Assembly: GCF_022788655.1 (NCBI RefSeq)
Contig: NZ_CP084951.1
Coordinates: forward strand, 2,604,001-2,668,000
Reading direction: 5' to 3'
DNA length: 64,000 nucleotides
Source: Sulfitobacter indolifex
GTDB taxonomy: Bacteria > Pseudomonadota > Alphaproteobacteria > Rhodobacterales > Rhodobacteraceae
The position numbers and the translations under genes were made by a program. Below are positions 1 to 10,466 of this stretch, one piece after another; within the stretch, counting starts at the first letter, position 1; the number at the start of each line of letters is the position of its first letter. The notes below the pieces were generated by a model, which was given only the letters and a program-made list of their open reading frames with translations, was not told where the DNA came from and ran no database searches.

Positions 1-89
1 CCCTGTCGGGACCCTAAGGTACGATGACGCGTAACCCCTTGTTAAACGCAGCCGTCCCGGCACATGGGCAATCTCAATACCGTTGCGGC

Positions 90-887
90 TTACAGCAAAT
101 GCTTGAACAGACCGAACAGATCACGCTGCGAGGAAATGTTCAGCTTGCGGTAGAGATTGCGGCGGTGAACCTTGCAAGTCTCGGTGGCGATCTCCAGCGT
201 TTTGGCGGCTGAACCGTTGGAGTGGCCCTGCAAAACCAGCCCCGCAATCTGCGCCTCGCGTGCGGTCAGGGCAAGGTGCAACACGTCCTTTGCATGATTG
301 CGGATCAGGTCTGTCAACGGCGGGCGCGTGGTAACCGTCCCAGCCTGTTGCGGCGGCACTAACAAACTGCAGTGTTGCGTCAGCAATTCGATCAAGATCG
401 GCGCATATTTACGCAGATATCGCAGCTCGGCCCGGCGAAACGGCCCTTGGGCATCACGCCTGCTCATCGACAAATGCGCCACCCCACCCTGCGCCAATGG
501 TGCCAGCAGCCCGACTTCGTCACACAGGCCCGACCCGCGGTAATATTGCAGGTAATATTCGCTGGAGAAGAACCGATCGGGCGCCACCTCTGCCAGGCGA
601 AAAACGCCGCCCCCCTCCGCGCGATCTCGATACTGAAAGAACGGGTCAAACGCATAGGTGCTATCAAGATATTCGTTCAGCGCCGTGGGACGCAGGCGGC
701 CCGGCTCGATCCAATTGTCCAAAAGGCTGGGCGGCTGGCCGGGATCGAAACGCATCATAAGAAAGGTGCTAAAGGCAACCCGCGCGCGAAAAAGTGCTTG
801 ATAGGTCTCGAAAAAGCCCGGGGTGCCGACCGCGCGCATGGCGTCGCGGAGCAGGGAAACTTCGCTCGCAGATAGATTATCGCTCAA
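90..887 (-). CDS. LuxR-family transcriptional regulator
   Basis: 265 aa. The last 60 residues form a LuxR/GerE helix-turn-helix ([15 protein letters not shown], then [13 protein letters not shown]), so this is a DNA-binding regulator. The first ~190 residues are a sensor region I cannot assign; it is not clearly an acyl-homoserine-lactone domain. The start chosen is TTG at 887, preceded by a strong AGGTGAG ribosome binding site; no in-frame ATG with a comparable site is nearby. It is transcribed away from the polyamine-type ABC operon at 1024, and the shared gap contains a palindrome, so it is the likely regulator of that operon. Family is certain; target and ligand are inferred. Confidence 0.85.
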   Translation of the reverse strand: MSDNLSASEVSLLRDAMRAVGTPGFFETYQALFRARVAFSTFLMMRFDPGQPPSLLDNWIEPGRLRPTALNEYLDSTYAFDPFFQYRDRAEGGGVFRLAEVAPDRFFSSEYYLQYYRGSGLCDEVGLLAPLAQGGVAHLSMSRRDAQGPFRRAELRYLRKYAPILIELLTQHCSLLVPPQQAGTVTTRPPLTDLIRNHAKDVLHLALTAREAQIAGLVLQGHSNGSAAKTLEIATETCKVHRRNLYRKLNISSQRDLFGLFKHLL

Positions 888-924
888 AAAATACTCACCT
901 TTCGGGCAATATGGTCAAATTTAC

Positions 925-940
925 TACCCCAGTGGGGGTA
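925..940. promoter_or_regulatory. Palindrome in divergent promoter, candidate LuxR-regulator operator
   Basis: TACCCC-AGTG-GGGGTA is a perfect 6-bp inverted repeat in the 136-bp gap between the LuxR-type gene (start 887) and the transporter operon (start 1024). Its place between two divergent starts and its symmetry suit a dimeric regulator. Function is inferred from position only. Confidence 0.45.
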
Positions 941-1023
941 TATATTGTCAGGCCCATTGCCGCAATCATGCGGGTGTGAGCTTGTTTGATCAAATAACGC
1001 AGGCCAAACAGACAGGGGGTTCA

Positions 1024-2097
1024 ATGACCAAGGCAATCACCGCGCAATCGCTGCGCAAGGTATATCCGGGCAATCCTCCGGTAGAAGCACTGGCAAGCAT
1101 TGATGTTGAGATCCATGACAACGAATTTTTCACGCTGCTTGGGCCGTCTGGTTGCGGCAAGACGACCCTACTCAGACTGATTGCGGGATTTGAACATCCG
1201 ACCTCCGGCAAGCTGGATATGTTCGGGGAAAGCCTGCTCGACGCGCCCCCTTATAAACGCCCGATCAATACGGTTTTTCAGAACTACGCGCTTTTCCCGC
1301 ATATGACGGTGTCCGAAAACATTGCCTTCGGGCTGCAAATGCTTGGCACGCCCAAAGCGTCCGTCAAAGCGACAGTGGGCGAGATGATGGAACTGGTGCA
1401 GATGTCGCATCTCGCCGACCGTCAGACCGGGCAAATTTCTGGTGGGCAGCAGCAGCGCGTGGCTCTTGCCCGTGCCTTGGCCCCCCGCCCCAAGATCCTT
1501 TTGCTGGATGAGCCGCTCAGCGCGCTCGATTTCAAACTGCGCAAACAGATGCAGTTGGAGTTGAAACGACTGCAAACCGAAACCGGCATCACCTTTATCT
1601 TTGTGACCCACGACCAAGAAGAAGCGCTAACCATGTCAGACCGGATCGCGGTTATGTCAAACGGCGCCATTCGACAGATTGGCCGCCCGCGCGAGATCTA
1701 TGACAGGCCCGCCGACCGTTTCGTTGCCGATTTCATTGGGGATACGAACTTCCTCCCCGCCGAGGTTATTTCAATCACCGGAGAAACCGCCCGTCTGCGC
1801 CTCGCCTCGGGTAAAGAAGTAGATGCCCATGCCAATGGTGGCGCGCAGAGCAAGGTCACGCTGGCGCTTCGGCCCGAGCACGCCGAGCTTACCCACGACG
1901 GAGCGGGGCTGCTTGCAGGCACGCTCCGCGAGGTGGTCTATTTCGGCACCGATACGCATTTTCATGTTACCCTCGACGACGGCAGCGATTTCGTGCTGCG
2001 TCGGCAGAACTCTCCGACCGAGGACATCAGCTTTGCAACCGGTGACCGGGTTGGGCTGACTTTCCCCGCCGGAGCCGCGCAAGTGTTGAAGGACTAA
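1024..2097 (+). CDS. potA: Polyamine-type ABC transporter, ATP-binding protein
   Basis: 357 aa ATPase that energises import through the two permeases encoded downstream. Walker [10 protein letters not shown] lies near residues 40-48, the signature ISGGQQQR near 138, Walker [12 protein letters not shown] near 160, and the H-loop VTHDQEEAL after that. The C-terminal ~80 residues form the TOBE-type regulatory domain typical of PotA-like subunits. The ATG at 1024 is chosen because the family begins there; the open frame runs further upstream into the promoter region. It is the first gene of an operon with two permeases, a binding protein and an amidohydrolase, with a 3-base gap to the next gene. 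Polyamine is the family assignment; a related cation cannot be excluded. Confidence 0.9.
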   Translation: MTKAITAQSLRKVYPGNPPVEALASIDVEIHDNEFFTLLGPSGCGKTTLLRLIAGFEHPTSGKLDMFGESLLDAPPYKRPINTVFQNYALFPHMTVSENIAFGLQMLGTPKASVKATVGEMMELVQMSHLADRQTGQISGGQQQRVALARALAPRPKILLLDEPLSALDFKLRKQMQLELKRLQTETGITFIFVTHDQEEALTMSDRIAVMSNGAIRQIGRPREIYDRPADRFVADFIGDTNFLPAEVISITGETARLRLASGKEVDAHANGGAQSKVTLALRPEHAELTHDGAGLLAGTLREVVYFGTDTHFHVTLDDGSDFVLRRQNSPTEDISFATGDRVGLTFPAGAAQVLKD

Positions 2098-2100
2098 GCC

Positions 2101-3012
2101 ATGGCAGAGCTTTCCAACACCGTTTCTCAACGCGCTGCGCGCAACCGCTGGCTGCTGCTGACCCCGGCACTTATCATCCTAATCTTTGCCGCGAGCGGTC
2201 CGCTCCTGATCACGCTGTTTTATTCCTTCCTCACCCCCGGCGATTACGGCGGCGTGGAGTGGGAGTTTTCGACCGATGCTTGGTTTGGCGTCTTGATGCA
2301 GCGCGACATCTTTGACGACACGCTCGGCTGGTCTGACGCACATCTCAGCATCCTGTGGCGGTCGGTCAAACTGTCGGTCCTGACCACGATCGCCTGTCTC
2401 TTCTTTGGCTTTCCGACGGCCTATTTCATCGCCACCCGGCCCAAGAAACAGCGCGAATTTTGGATGCTGCTGATCATCATCCCGTTCTGGACAAACCTGC
2501 TAATCCGCACCTTTGCCATTCTGGAGTTGATCCGCAACGAAGGCACGATCAACAGCGTTCTGATGGGTCTGGGCATCATTGATGAGCCGATCCAGATGCT
2601 ATTCACTGAGTTCTCGATCATCCTTGGCATGGTCTATGTCTATCTGCCGCTGATGGTCTTGCCGATCTACGCTTCACTTGAGCGGTTGGACTTCCGGCTC
2701 GTGGAGGCGGGGTATGACCTTTATGCGACCCGGTTCAACGTGTTGCGCCGGGTGATCCTGCCACTGGTCAAACCGGGGGTCATCGCGGGGTCGATCTTGG
2801 TGCTGGTGCCGTCGCTGGGTGCCTATGTAACACCGCGCGTCATGGGGGGCGGCAACCAGTTGATGCTGGGCAATCTGATCGAGCTGCAGTTCGGACAGGG
2901 GCGCAACTGGCCCTTGGGCGCGGCGCTGTCGATTACGCTGCTGGCGATCGTGATGGTGGCGCTTCTGGCCTATGTCCGCGCGGCGGGGAATGAAGAGGTG
3001 AAACATGGCTAA
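2101..3012 (+). CDS. potB: Polyamine-type ABC transporter, permease 1
   Basis: 303 aa inner-membrane permease with an N-terminal membrane segment after residue ~18 and about six hydrophobic segments in all. The EAA loop that docks on the ATPase is visible near residue 201 (EAGYDLYAT, then LPLVKPG). It follows the ATPase gene by 3 bases and overlaps the next permease gene by 8 bases, so translation is probably coupled. It forms a heterodimeric channel with that second permease. PotB/PotH family by length and motif. Confidence 0.9.
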   Translation: MAELSNTVSQRAARNRWLLLTPALIILIFAASGPLLITLFYSFLTPGDYGGVEWEFSTDAWFGVLMQRDIFDDTLGWSDAHLSILWRSVKLSVLTTIACLFFGFPTAYFIATRPKKQREFWMLLIIIPFWTNLLIRTFAILELIRNEGTINSVLMGLGIIDEPIQMLFTEFSIILGMVYVYLPLMVLPIYASLERLDFRLVEAGYDLYATRFNVLRRVILPLVKPGVIAGSILVLVPSLGAYVTPRVMGGGNQLMLGNLIELQFGQGRNWPLGAALSITLLAIVMVALLAYVRAAGNEEVKHG

Positions 3013-3808
3013 GCGCGGTTTCGACATTCGCAAGCTCAGGGGCTTTTCCGGCATCGCCATGACCTGCTTTGTCATGCTTTACATGCCCATCGTCCTCTTG
3101 GTGGTCTATTCCTTCAACGCAGGCACCTCTATCGCGATTTGGGAGGGGTTTTCATGGCGCTGGTATGTCTCGGCGTGGGACAACGAGATGGTACAAGAGG
3201 CGACGATGCGCAGCCTGATTATCGCGCTGTCTGCTGCCGCCATCGCCACGACGGCGGCGGTTCTTGCGGCCCTCGCCACCACCCGCAACCGCAAATTCCG
3301 TGGGCAAACCGCGATTTTTGCGCTGATCCACCAGCCGCTCATGGTGCCCGAGATTGTGACAGCCGTGGCGCTGCTGATCTTCTTTGCCACGATCAAGGTC
3401 GCCACTGGCTACACGGGGCTGATGTATCTGATTATCGCGCATTCGGCCTTTTGCATCCCCTTCGCCTACCTACCGATCCGCGCACGACTGCAGGGGATGG
3501 ACCTGAGCCTAGAGCAAGCAGCAGCCGATCTTTACGCCACACCGTTTCAGGTTTTCCGCCGGGTGACACTGCCCCAGCTTTGGCCCGGCATCCTTGCCGG
3601 TGCGATGCTGGCCTTTGTGATCAGCCTCGACGATGTGGTGATTACAGAGTTTGTGAAATCAGCCGGGCAGGATACGCTGCCGACCTACATGCTGGGTCAA
3701 TTACGGCGGGTGGTGACGCCAGAGATCAACGCAATTTCGACCGTGTTGTTGATGATCTCGGTCTTGATGGTGATCGCCTACACTCTGCTCAGCAGAACCA
3801 AAAAATAA
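3005..3808 (+). CDS. potC: Polyamine-type ABC transporter, permease 2
   Basis: 267 aa inner-membrane permease, the partner of the preceding gene. The EAA loop is near residue 172 (QAAADLYAT, then LPQLWPG). Length and hydrophobic profile are those of PotC/PotI proteins. Its start lies within the 3' end of the first permease gene, and a 20-base gap leads to the binding-protein gene. Confidence 0.9.
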   Translation: MAKRGFDIRKLRGFSGIAMTCFVMLYMPIVLLVVYSFNAGTSIAIWEGFSWRWYVSAWDNEMVQEATMRSLIIALSAAAIATTAAVLAALATTRNRKFRGQTAIFALIHQPLMVPEIVTAVALLIFFATIKVATGYTGLMYLIIAHSAFCIPFAYLPIRARLQGMDLSLEQAAADLYATPFQVFRRVTLPQLWPGILAGAMLAFVISLDDVVITEFVKSAGQDTLPTYMLGQLRRVVTPEINAISTVLLMISVLMVIAYTLLSRTKK

Positions 3809-3828
3809 TCAACCAAAGGGAGCTTAAG

Positions 3829-4848
3829 ATGAAAAAGACACTGACAGCGATCGGCCTCGTCCTTGCCGGACCAGCCTTGGCCGAAGGGGAGCTGAACCTC
3901 TACAACTGGGGCAATTACACCAGCCCCGAGATGATCGAGAAGTTCGAGAAAGAGACCGGCATCAAGGTCACCATCACGGACTATGACAGCAACGACACCG
4001 CGCTGGCCAAGATCAAAGCGGGCGGGCATGGCTTTGACATCGTCGTGCCGTCGGGGACCTATGTGCCGATCTTCGTCGGTGAAGGGTTGCTGATGGAAAG
4101 CAAACCCAACGAGATGGAGAATTTTAAACATATGGACCCGCAGTGGGTCGATGTCGAATTCGATCCCGGCCGCAACTACACCGTGCCATGGCAGTGGGGC
4201 ACCGTTGGTGTGACGGTCAACACGTCAGTCTATAGCGGCGACATCAACACCGCCGCCGTGATCTTTGATCCACCGGAAGAGTTGAAAGGCAAGATCAACG
4301 TCGTGCCGGAAATGAACGACGTCATGGGCATGGCGATACATTATGCGGGTGGCGAGCAATGTACGGCAGACAAAGAGGTCTTGAAAAAGGTCCGCGACAT
4401 CCTGCGTGCCGCCAAGCCGAACTGGTTGTCGATGGACTATGGCAACATCGAGAAATACGCCAAGGGTGACCTTGCCGCTGGGGTGAACTGGAACGGCGCG
4501 TCCTTCCGTGCGCGCAACCAGAACGAAGACATCGCCTTTGGCTACCCACAAGAAGGCTACCCGGTCTGGATGGACAACGCCGCGATCCTCGCCGATGCGA
4601 CCAATGTGGAAGAAGCGAAGACCTTTCTCAACTTCGTGATGGACCCGGAAAATGCTGCGATGCTGTCTGAGTTCGCGCGCTATGCGAACGGCATCAAAGG
4701 CTCGGAAGAGTTCATGCCCGAAGACATGAAAAGCGCGCCCGAAGTTGTGGTTCCGGAAGAGCTGAAATCGGCGGCCTATGTCGCCAAGGTATGCCCGCCC
4801 GAGGCGCAAAAGCTCTACACCGCGATCTGGACTGACCTTCAGAAGTAA
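3829..4848 (+). CDS. potD: Polyamine-type ABC transporter, periplasmic binding protein
   Basis: 339 aa. A short signal peptide ([18 protein letters not shown]) is followed directly by the family hallmark [13 protein letters not shown], seen at the mature N-terminus of PotD/PotF proteins. The ATG at 3829 sits 7-8 bases after a GGGAG ribosome binding site. It delivers substrate to the permease pair encoded upstream. The operon continues, after a hairpin, into an amidohydrolase that may process the imported compound. Spermidine or putrescine is the family prediction. Confidence 0.9.
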   Translation: MKKTLTAIGLVLAGPALAEGELNLYNWGNYTSPEMIEKFEKETGIKVTITDYDSNDTALAKIKAGGHGFDIVVPSGTYVPIFVGEGLLMESKPNEMENFKHMDPQWVDVEFDPGRNYTVPWQWGTVGVTVNTSVYSGDINTAAVIFDPPEELKGKINVVPEMNDVMGMAIHYAGGEQCTADKEVLKKVRDILRAAKPNWLSMDYGNIEKYAKGDLAAGVNWNGASFRARNQNEDIAFGYPQEGYPVWMDNAAILADATNVEEAKTFLNFVMDPENAAMLSEFARYANGIKGSEEFMPEDMKSAPEVVVPEELKSAAYVAKVCPPEAQKLYTAIWTDLQK

Positions 4849-4859
4849 GCGCAACACCA

Positions 4860-4887
4860 GTGCAGGCGGGCTTTGATCCGCCTGCAC
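4860..4887 (+). other. Intercistronic hairpin after binding-protein gene
   Basis: A perfect 10-bp stem GTGCAGGCGG / CCGCCTGCAC with an 8-base loop starts 11 bases after the binding-protein stop. There is no T-tract, so it looks like an mRNA-stabilising or attenuating hairpin that lets the binding protein be made in excess, not a full terminator. Confidence 0.6.
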
Positions 4888-4922
4888 CTCAACGACCCCA
4901 GACAAGACAAAGGAACATCTCC

Positions 4923-6599
4923 ATGTCGGCAGATATCGTCATCCACAACGGGGCTTTGATGACCTTTGATGACGCCCAGCCCAATGCGGCAGCGCTGGCC
5001 ATCAGTGGCGGTAAAATCACCCATGTCGGAACGGACGCCGAGGTGATGGCGCAGATCGGCCCTGATACCCGCGTTATCGACGCGCAGGGCGGCACCGTGT
5101 TGCCAGGGTTCATCGACAGCCATGTGCATCTCTTTGGCGGCTCGGTCGAATTGGAATACCTCAACCTTTATGGCGTCAAAGGTTTGGACGAAATGCGCCG
5201 TCTGATCCTACCCTATTCCGACGCGAACCCGAACGACGCGCTGCTGTTCTGCGTGATGGCCGACTACGGTATTCTTGGCACCGGCAGCACGCTGACCCGA
5301 CAGGATCTGGACACCATCCTGCCTGACCGTCCCCTTGCCATGTTTGCGCCTGACCATCACACCGTCTGGGCCAATACCGCCGCGCTGAAAGCCGCCGGGC
5401 TGCTGGAAGGCGGCACTGTCGATGCGGGCTCGGAAATCGTCATGGGCGCGGATGGACTGGCAAGTGGTGAACTGCTGGAACCCGGCGCCTATAGTCCGGT
5501 CCTCGAACTTACCCGCCACGGCGGCCGCGATATGCTGGGGCTGACCAGCGGCAAAGACCCGGTCCCCGCCCCAAGCGCCCAGCAGCGCGAGATGGACAAA
5601 GATGTCATTGCCCGCGGCCTGGCCCATTGCGCCGCGCAAGGCATCACCGGCTTGCACCTGATGGACGGCAACCGCTACCAGCTTGAGCTGCTGTCCGAGC
5701 TTGAGGCCGAAGGACGTCTGATCTGCCGCTGCACCGTGCCCTTTCACCTTAAAGGCACCGATCCCGTCACGCGGCTGACCGAAGAAGCCCCCGCCATGCG
5801 CGCCGATTACCAAGGCGACAAACTGCGCTGCATCCATGTAAAAATGTTCATCGACGGCGTGATCGAAAGCGGCACCGCGCTGATGCTGCGCCCCTACCCC
5901 GGCGATCTTGGTGCGGATGGCAACACCGGCGATGAAGTCTTTACCCAAGAGCATTTTATCGCCGCATGTGTGGAAGCGGATCGGCTCGGCTTTCAGATCG
6001 CGGTCCATGCGATCGGTGACGCTGCCGTACGGCGCACGATTGATGCTTTTGAAGCTGCACAAAAGGCCAATGGCACACGCGACAGCCGCCACCGGATTGA
6101 ACATATCGAGGTGATGCATCTTGATGACCTGCCCCGCTTATCTGAGTTGGGCATCGTCGCGTCGCTGCAACCGGGTCACGCCCCGCTTGGCCATATCTTC
6201 CCGCCCGAAGGCGTCACCAACTATCTGCACCCCGATCAGATCGCGGGCGCCTATGCATGGCAAACTATCCGTGAAAGCGGCGCTAAGGTCGTCTTTTCAA
6301 CCGATTGGCCGGTGATCCCCGTGGATGTCATGCGCACCATCAAGGCCGCGATTGCGCCGCTGGACCTTGGCAAAGAATGGGCGGATCAGAGCCAAAGCTT
6401 GGAAGACACGCTGGCAAGCTATACCCGCGATAACGCGTGGGTTGAGTTTGCCGAAGACACTCGTGGCAGGCTCAAACCCGGCATGGATGCCGATGTGGCC
6501 GTGCTGAGCCATGACTTGACCCAGTTGCCCCCCGCGCAGATCACCGATGCCAACGCCCGCGCGACCATCATGGGCGGTGAGCTGACGTTTCAGAGGTGA
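4923..6599 (+). CDS. Amidohydrolase, YtcJ-like (amidohydrolase family 3)
   Basis: 558 aa metal-dependent hydrolase of the amidohydrolase superfamily. The HxH metal site is in GFIDSHVHLFGG near residue 64. Later barrel motifs are HAIGDAAVRRTIDAFE, HRIEHIEVMH and STDWPV. It starts at ATG 4923; the open frame upstream includes the hairpin and is not coding. Last gene of the polyamine-type transporter operon, so it probably hydrolyses an amide or cyclic derivative of the imported amine. No signal peptide, so cytoplasmic. Substrate unknown. Confidence 0.85.
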   Translation: MSADIVIHNGALMTFDDAQPNAAALAISGGKITHVGTDAEVMAQIGPDTRVIDAQGGTVLPGFIDSHVHLFGGSVELEYLNLYGVKGLDEMRRLILPYSDANPNDALLFCVMADYGILGTGSTLTRQDLDTILPDRPLAMFAPDHHTVWANTAALKAAGLLEGGTVDAGSEIVMGADGLASGELLEPGAYSPVLELTRHGGRDMLGLTSGKDPVPAPSAQQREMDKDVIARGLAHCAAQGITGLHLMDGNRYQLELLSELEAEGRLICRCTVPFHLKGTDPVTRLTEEAPAMRADYQGDKLRCIHVKMFIDGVIESGTALMLRPYPGDLGADGNTGDEVFTQEHFIAACVEADRLGFQIAVHAIGDAAVRRTIDAFEAAQKANGTRDSRHRIEHIEVMHLDDLPRLSELGIVASLQPGHAPLGHIFPPEGVTNYLHPDQIAGAYAWQTIRESGAKVVFSTDWPVIPVDVMRTIKAAIAPLDLGKEWADQSQSLEDTLASYTRDNAWVEFAEDTRGRLKPGMDADVAVLSHDLTQLPPAQITDANARATIMGGELTFQR

Positions 6600-6689
6600 G
6601 TGTAAGTGATACCTAGGTTCAGAAGTCTGTGGAAAGACGTCTGAAGTAGGCCAACTCTCAACGATCTTATGACCGGCTGAGAAGGAATA

Positions 6690-6715
6690 GACGGGCGCGA
6701 GATTTCGCGCCCGTC
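6690..6715 (-). terminator. Likely terminator between convergent operons
   Basis: A perfect 11-bp stem GACGGGCGCGA / TCGCGCCCGTC with loop GATT lies just beyond the stop of the molybdenum hydroxylase gene and between convergent transcription units. The run of T on either side is poor, so it may act as a weak bidirectional terminator. Confidence 0.5.
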
Positions 6716-6721
6716 AAATGC

Positions 6722-9034
6722 TTAGCTTTCTTTTGCCGCGAGGATCGCATCAGAGGTGATCGGCAGATGCCGTACCCGCGCGCCCGTCGCGTTGAAGATC
6801 GCGTTGGCGATGGCAGGCGCGATGACCGTGGTGCCGGGCTCGCCAAGACCAACAGGCGCTTCCGTGCTTTCCACGAATGCGACTTCGACATCCGGCACAT
6901 CGACCATCCGCAGTGGCGTGTAGGAGCCGAGGTTGAGGTCAACAACATTGCCGCTTTCGATCCGCGTGCCTTCGTGCAGCGCCATGGACAGACCCCAAAG
7001 TGCCGCGCCAACGCATTGCGCGTGCGCCCCGTCGGGGTCGACAACCGTACCGCAATCGAACGCGAGCCACATCTTCTGCACAGCCACTTCACCCGTCTCG
7101 GCATCCACCGCCAGCTTGACAGCGGCAGCGGTCCACGTCGGCATGCTGCGCGATTGGCCAAAGGTCGTGGCAATGCCGATTGCCGTGCCCTCCGGCAGGT
7201 CGTTTGTGCCATAGCCCGACATCTCTGCCACGCGCTGCAGAACGGTCGCTTGGCGCGATGCGCCACCGACCGCGTTGGGCGCAGAGCCTGCGTTGATGCC
7301 TTCAGCCTTCAGGTGATCCAAACGGAACTGCAACGGATCGGCACCGACCTTATGCGCGGCCTCGTCCATGAAGCTTTCGACGGCAAAGTTGGTCCAGCCC
7401 GGCCCGACCGAACGCAGCCAGCCGGGGCGGAAGGTCGCGTTCGCCAGATCGTTCGAGATCGCCCGCACACGGTGTGCGCCGACGGTGTACCAGTGATCGG
7501 CACCGTCGATTGCAAAGGGATCGTAAGGCTCTTCGTTGACACCTTTGGGCATGAAGCCCGGTGCCATCACCTGCGTCGGCCAACCGGCGGCGGCGTGGTG
7601 TTCCATCCCTGTGACGGCCTTGGCATCGTCAAACGCCATGCGTAGCTTCTGTACTGAAGGCGACCGGATGCTGTCGAACTGGGCATCTTCCTCGCGGGAG
7701 AAGACCAGCTTGACGGGCTTGCCCACAGCTTTGGACGCAAGTGCTGCAGGCAGGATGTAGTCGCCATTCAAACGACGGCCAAAGCCACCGCCCAGCATAT
7801 AGCTGCGCATGACGATCTTGTCGGCAGGCACTTCAAGTGCCGTGGACAGTGTGGGCAGGATCAGCGATTGCCACTGGTTGCCCGCATGGGTTTCCCAGAT
7901 GCCATCGGCGTTTTGGAAGACGGTCGCGTTCACCGGCTCCATCTGGAAGTGCAGCACGGATTGCGTGGTGTACTCGGCCTCCAGCGTCTCGGCAGCGGCG
8001 TCGAAAACGGCGCTGGTCTCGGGCTGTTCGGTATGCAGGATCGACCCGGCATCGCTGCCGATCAATTCGCGCGAGCGGGCTTGGATGTCATCCTCTGACA
8101 CATCTGCCGTCTCGCCTGCGGTCCAATCAACGCTGATCTCATAGGTAGCCATCCGCGCGGCGTGGAGCGTTTTGCCCAACACCACGACCCAGCCCGGCAC
8201 GGTACCCGACGGATCATCCAGCACCACGGTCTCAAGGTAGCCTTTGACCTCTTTCGCGGCGCTGTCATCGACTGAATTGACCTTGGAGCCATAGCGCGTC
8301 GGCGGCAGCATCGGCACGCCGTAGACCATGCCGTCAACCTTGGCATCCAGACCATAGATCGCCTGACCGGTGGTTTTTGTATCCAGATCAAGCGGATGCA
8401 CATCCTGACCCACAAGACGCAGATCTGCGTGGGGTTTCAACGGCAGGGCTGCCAACTCGTCTTCGGTAAAGCTCCGGTCGAGCCCTTCGGCCACCAGATC
8501 GCCATAGCTGATGCTTTGCGTGCCATCGGTCACAGCACCGTCGCGGGCGGTGAGGCCAGAGGCATCAACGCCCCATTTGGTCGCTGCCGCTTCGATCAAG
8601 GCTGTGCGCCCGGCAGCGCCTGCCTGACGGTAGACCGGCCAGCTTTGCCAGATCGACCAGCTGCCGCCGGTGACCATCAGGCCCCATTTCTCAGCCGTAT
8701 CAACGTGGGTGATGTGAACATCTTCCCAGGCGACTTCCAGCTCATCCGCCAGAATACGCGCGATGGCGGTGCCGACGTGTTGGCCCATCTCGGCACGAAT
8801 GATGTTGACGTTGACCTGTCCGTCGGCGTCGATCCAGTACCACATCGACGGCTCAAACGTCTGGCCGTTGGGCGTGATCGGTGTGCCATCTGGCACGGCG
8901 GGGTTCATCGCGGCATTTGACGCCTGTGGGAAGCCAAAGGCAACGCCAGCGGCGGTCATCGACACCAGAAACCCACGGCGGGTCATTTGCGATTGAGTGT
9001 CGGAGCCTTTCAGGCGGGACATAAGATTAGCCAT
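6722..9034 (-). CDS. Molybdenum hydroxylase large subunit, isoquinoline 1-oxidoreductase beta type
   Basis: 770 aa catalytic subunit that binds the molybdopterin cofactor and hydroxylates N-heterocycles or oxidises aldehydes. A twin-arginine signal ([14 protein letters not shown]) near residues 17-30 predicts export of the folded enzyme to the periplasm. The catalytic glutamate motif GLGEPGTT is near the C-terminus, followed by [13 protein letters not shown]. The ATG at 9034 has a GGGAGG ribosome binding site and overlaps the stop of the small-subunit gene by 8 bases. IorB, CoxL-like and aldehyde dehydrogenase (AldH) relatives share this layout. No FAD subunit or cytochrome c gene is beside it, so the electron acceptor is unknown. 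Confidence 0.88.
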   Translation of the reverse strand: MANLMSRLKGSDTQSQMTRRGFLVSMTAAGVAFGFPQASNAAMNPAVPDGTPITPNGQTFEPSMWYWIDADGQVNVNIIRAEMGQHVGTAIARILADELEVAWEDVHITHVDTAEKWGLMVTGGSWSIWQSWPVYRQAGAAGRTALIEAAATKWGVDASGLTARDGAVTDGTQSISYGDLVAEGLDRSFTEDELAALPLKPHADLRLVGQDVHPLDLDTKTTGQAIYGLDAKVDGMVYGVPMLPPTRYGSKVNSVDDSAAKEVKGYLETVVLDDPSGTVPGWVVVLGKTLHAARMATYEISVDWTAGETADVSEDDIQARSRELIGSDAGSILHTEQPETSAVFDAAAETLEAEYTTQSVLHFQMEPVNATVFQNADGIWETHAGNQWQSLILPTLSTALEVPADKIVMRSYMLGGGFGRRLNGDYILPAALASKAVGKPVKLVFSREEDAQFDSIRSPSVQKLRMAFDDAKAVTGMEHHAAAGWPTQVMAPGFMPKGVNEEPYDPFAIDGADHWYTVGAHRVRAISNDLANATFRPGWLRSVGPGWTNFAVESFMDEAAHKVGADPLQFRLDHLKAEGINAGSAPNAVGGASRQATVLQRVAEMSGYGTNDLPEGTAIGIATTFGQSRSMPTWTAAAVKLAVDAETGEVAVQKMWLAFDCGTVVDPDGAHAQCVGAALWGLSMALHEGTRIESGNVVDLNLGSYTPLRMVDVPDVEVAFVESTEAPVGLGEPGTTVIAPAIANAIFNATGARVRHLPITSDAILAAKES

Positions 9035-9497
9035 TGTCGGAGCCTCCCATAGCGGTGGCGGCATCGCGCACGGCTTGACGGATACGGGGATAGGTCATGC
9101 AGCGGCAAAGGTTGCCGGTCATCACCGCGTCGATGTCTTCGTCGCTGGGGTTCGGCGTGTCTTGCAACAGCGACGCTGCCTGCATGATCTGGCCCGACTG
9201 GCAGTAGCCGCATTGCGGCACGCGCAGGTTGCGCCATGCTTCTTGAACGGGGTGATTGCCCTTCTCGTCCAGCCCTTCGATGGTGGTGACCGACTGGCCC
9301 TCTACATCCGCGAGATAGGTGATGCAGGACCGTGTGGCGGTGCCGTCGATGTGCACGGTGCAAGCGCCACAGGCACCGATGCCGCAGCCGAACTTGGTGC
9401 CGGTAAGACCGATTTCATCGCGGATCGCCCACAACAGGGGCATATCCGGGTCAGCGTCGACAGAGATTTGCCGCCCGTTCAATTCGAATTTTATCAT
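9027..9497 (-). CDS. Molybdenum hydroxylase small subunit, 2Fe-2S protein (isoquinoline 1-oxidoreductase alpha type)
   Basis: 156 aa electron-transfer subunit. The plant-ferredoxin cluster ligands are Cys38, Cys43, Cys46 and Cys58; the second cluster uses Cys96, Cys99, Cys131 and Cys133 (QCGYCQSGQ and GNLCRCM). This is the complete two-cluster pattern of xanthine-dehydrogenase-type small subunits. It has no signal peptide, so it would be co-exported with the Tat-bearing large subunit encoded next. It is separated by 183 bases from the SDR gene upstream, so the pair probably has its own promoter there. Confidence 0.92.
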   Translation of the reverse strand: MIKFELNGRQISVDADPDMPLLWAIRDEIGLTGTKFGCGIGACGACTVHIDGTATRSCITYLADVEGQSVTTIEGLDEKGNHPVQEAWRNLRVPQCGYCQSGQIMQAASLLQDTPNPSDEDIDAVMTGNLCRCMTYPRIRQAVRDAATAMGGSDNG

Positions 9498-9680
9498 GAA
9501 GTGGTTGTCCCTTGGGGTATGCTTTGCCTGAGGGGAGCGCGCGTATAGCTGCCCTGACGTGAGGGGCTGTACATAAGTCCAATGCCCGGCAATGACAGCC
9601 GCAGACTGCCCCGATCACGGAATTGTCAGACCGGGCAACCGCGCGCAGTTCCCGGCCTTAGGGTAGCTCCTGCGCGCGTC

Positions 9681-10448
9681 TTAGACGTGCTGCCCGCCAT
9701 TGATCTCAATCTCGGTCCCCGAGACATAAGAGCTTTCTTCGCTGCATAGAAAATAGATCGCCCGCGCGACTTCTTCGGGTTGGCCAAGGCGGCGCATGGG
9801 AATGCTGCGCACGATCTTATCGGTGCCTTCGCTCAGGATTGCGGTTTCCACCTCACCCGGTGCGATTGCATTGACCCGAACGCCAAGCGGGCCGAAATCA
9901 TGGGCCATCTCACGGGTCAGCGCGGCAAGCGCCGCCTTTGACGTGGCATAGGCCGCCCCGGCGAATGGATGCACCCGGTACCCGGCAATTGACGTCACAT
10001 TCACCACCGACCCGCGCCCGGCTGACAGCTCATCCTGAAGCCCGCGCGCCAGCACCACGGAGGCAAAGAAATTCACATGAAACACCTGCCCCCACGTCCG
10101 CAGATCGGTGTCGAGCGTGCTAAGTCTTGCGCCGTCTTCGCCCTTTGGCGAAATACCTGCGTTGTTGACCAGCGCATGCAGCGGGTTGCCGTTCAGCAGC
10201 CTTTTGACCTGTGCCACGGCCTCAATCGTCTGGTTCGGGTCGCTTAGATCGACCTGAACATGATCCTGCGCCCCGCCCGGCCAAGGGCATTCGGGCGAGA
10301 ACGCCTGCCGCGAGCAGCCAATCACCCGCCATCCCTTGTTGGCGAAAGCCTTGGCCGTGGCATGGCCGATGCCCCGGCTCGCCCCGGTCAGAAGGAGCGT
10401 CTTTTGGTCTTGAGCCGCAGTATCCATCGCTTGATCCATATCTGGCAC
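9681..10448 (-). CDS. SDR-family oxidoreductase
   Basis: 255 aa NAD(P)-dependent short-chain dehydrogenase. The cofactor motif TGASRGIG is at residues 21-28, NNAG lies mid-protein, and the catalytic Ser-Tyr-Lys set appears as VTSIAGY, then AYATSK. The start is GTG at 10448 behind AGGG; ATG codons at 10439 and 10427 are alternatives. It ends the minus-strand transporter operon, 18 bases after the ATPase gene, so it probably acts on a metabolite of the imported compound. Substrate unknown. Confidence 0.88.
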   Translation of the reverse strand: MPDMDQAMDTAAQDQKTLLLTGASRGIGHATAKAFANKGWRVIGCSRQAFSPECPWPGGAQDHVQVDLSDPNQTIEAVAQVKRLLNGNPLHALVNNAGISPKGEDGARLSTLDTDLRTWGQVFHVNFFASVVLARGLQDELSAGRGSVVNVTSIAGYRVHPFAGAAYATSKAALAALTREMAHDFGPLGVRVNAIAPGEVETAILSEGTDKIVRSIPMRRLGQPEEVARAIYFLCSEESSYVSGTEIEINGGQHV

Positions 10449-10466
10449 AACGCCCTGAAAAGCGCT

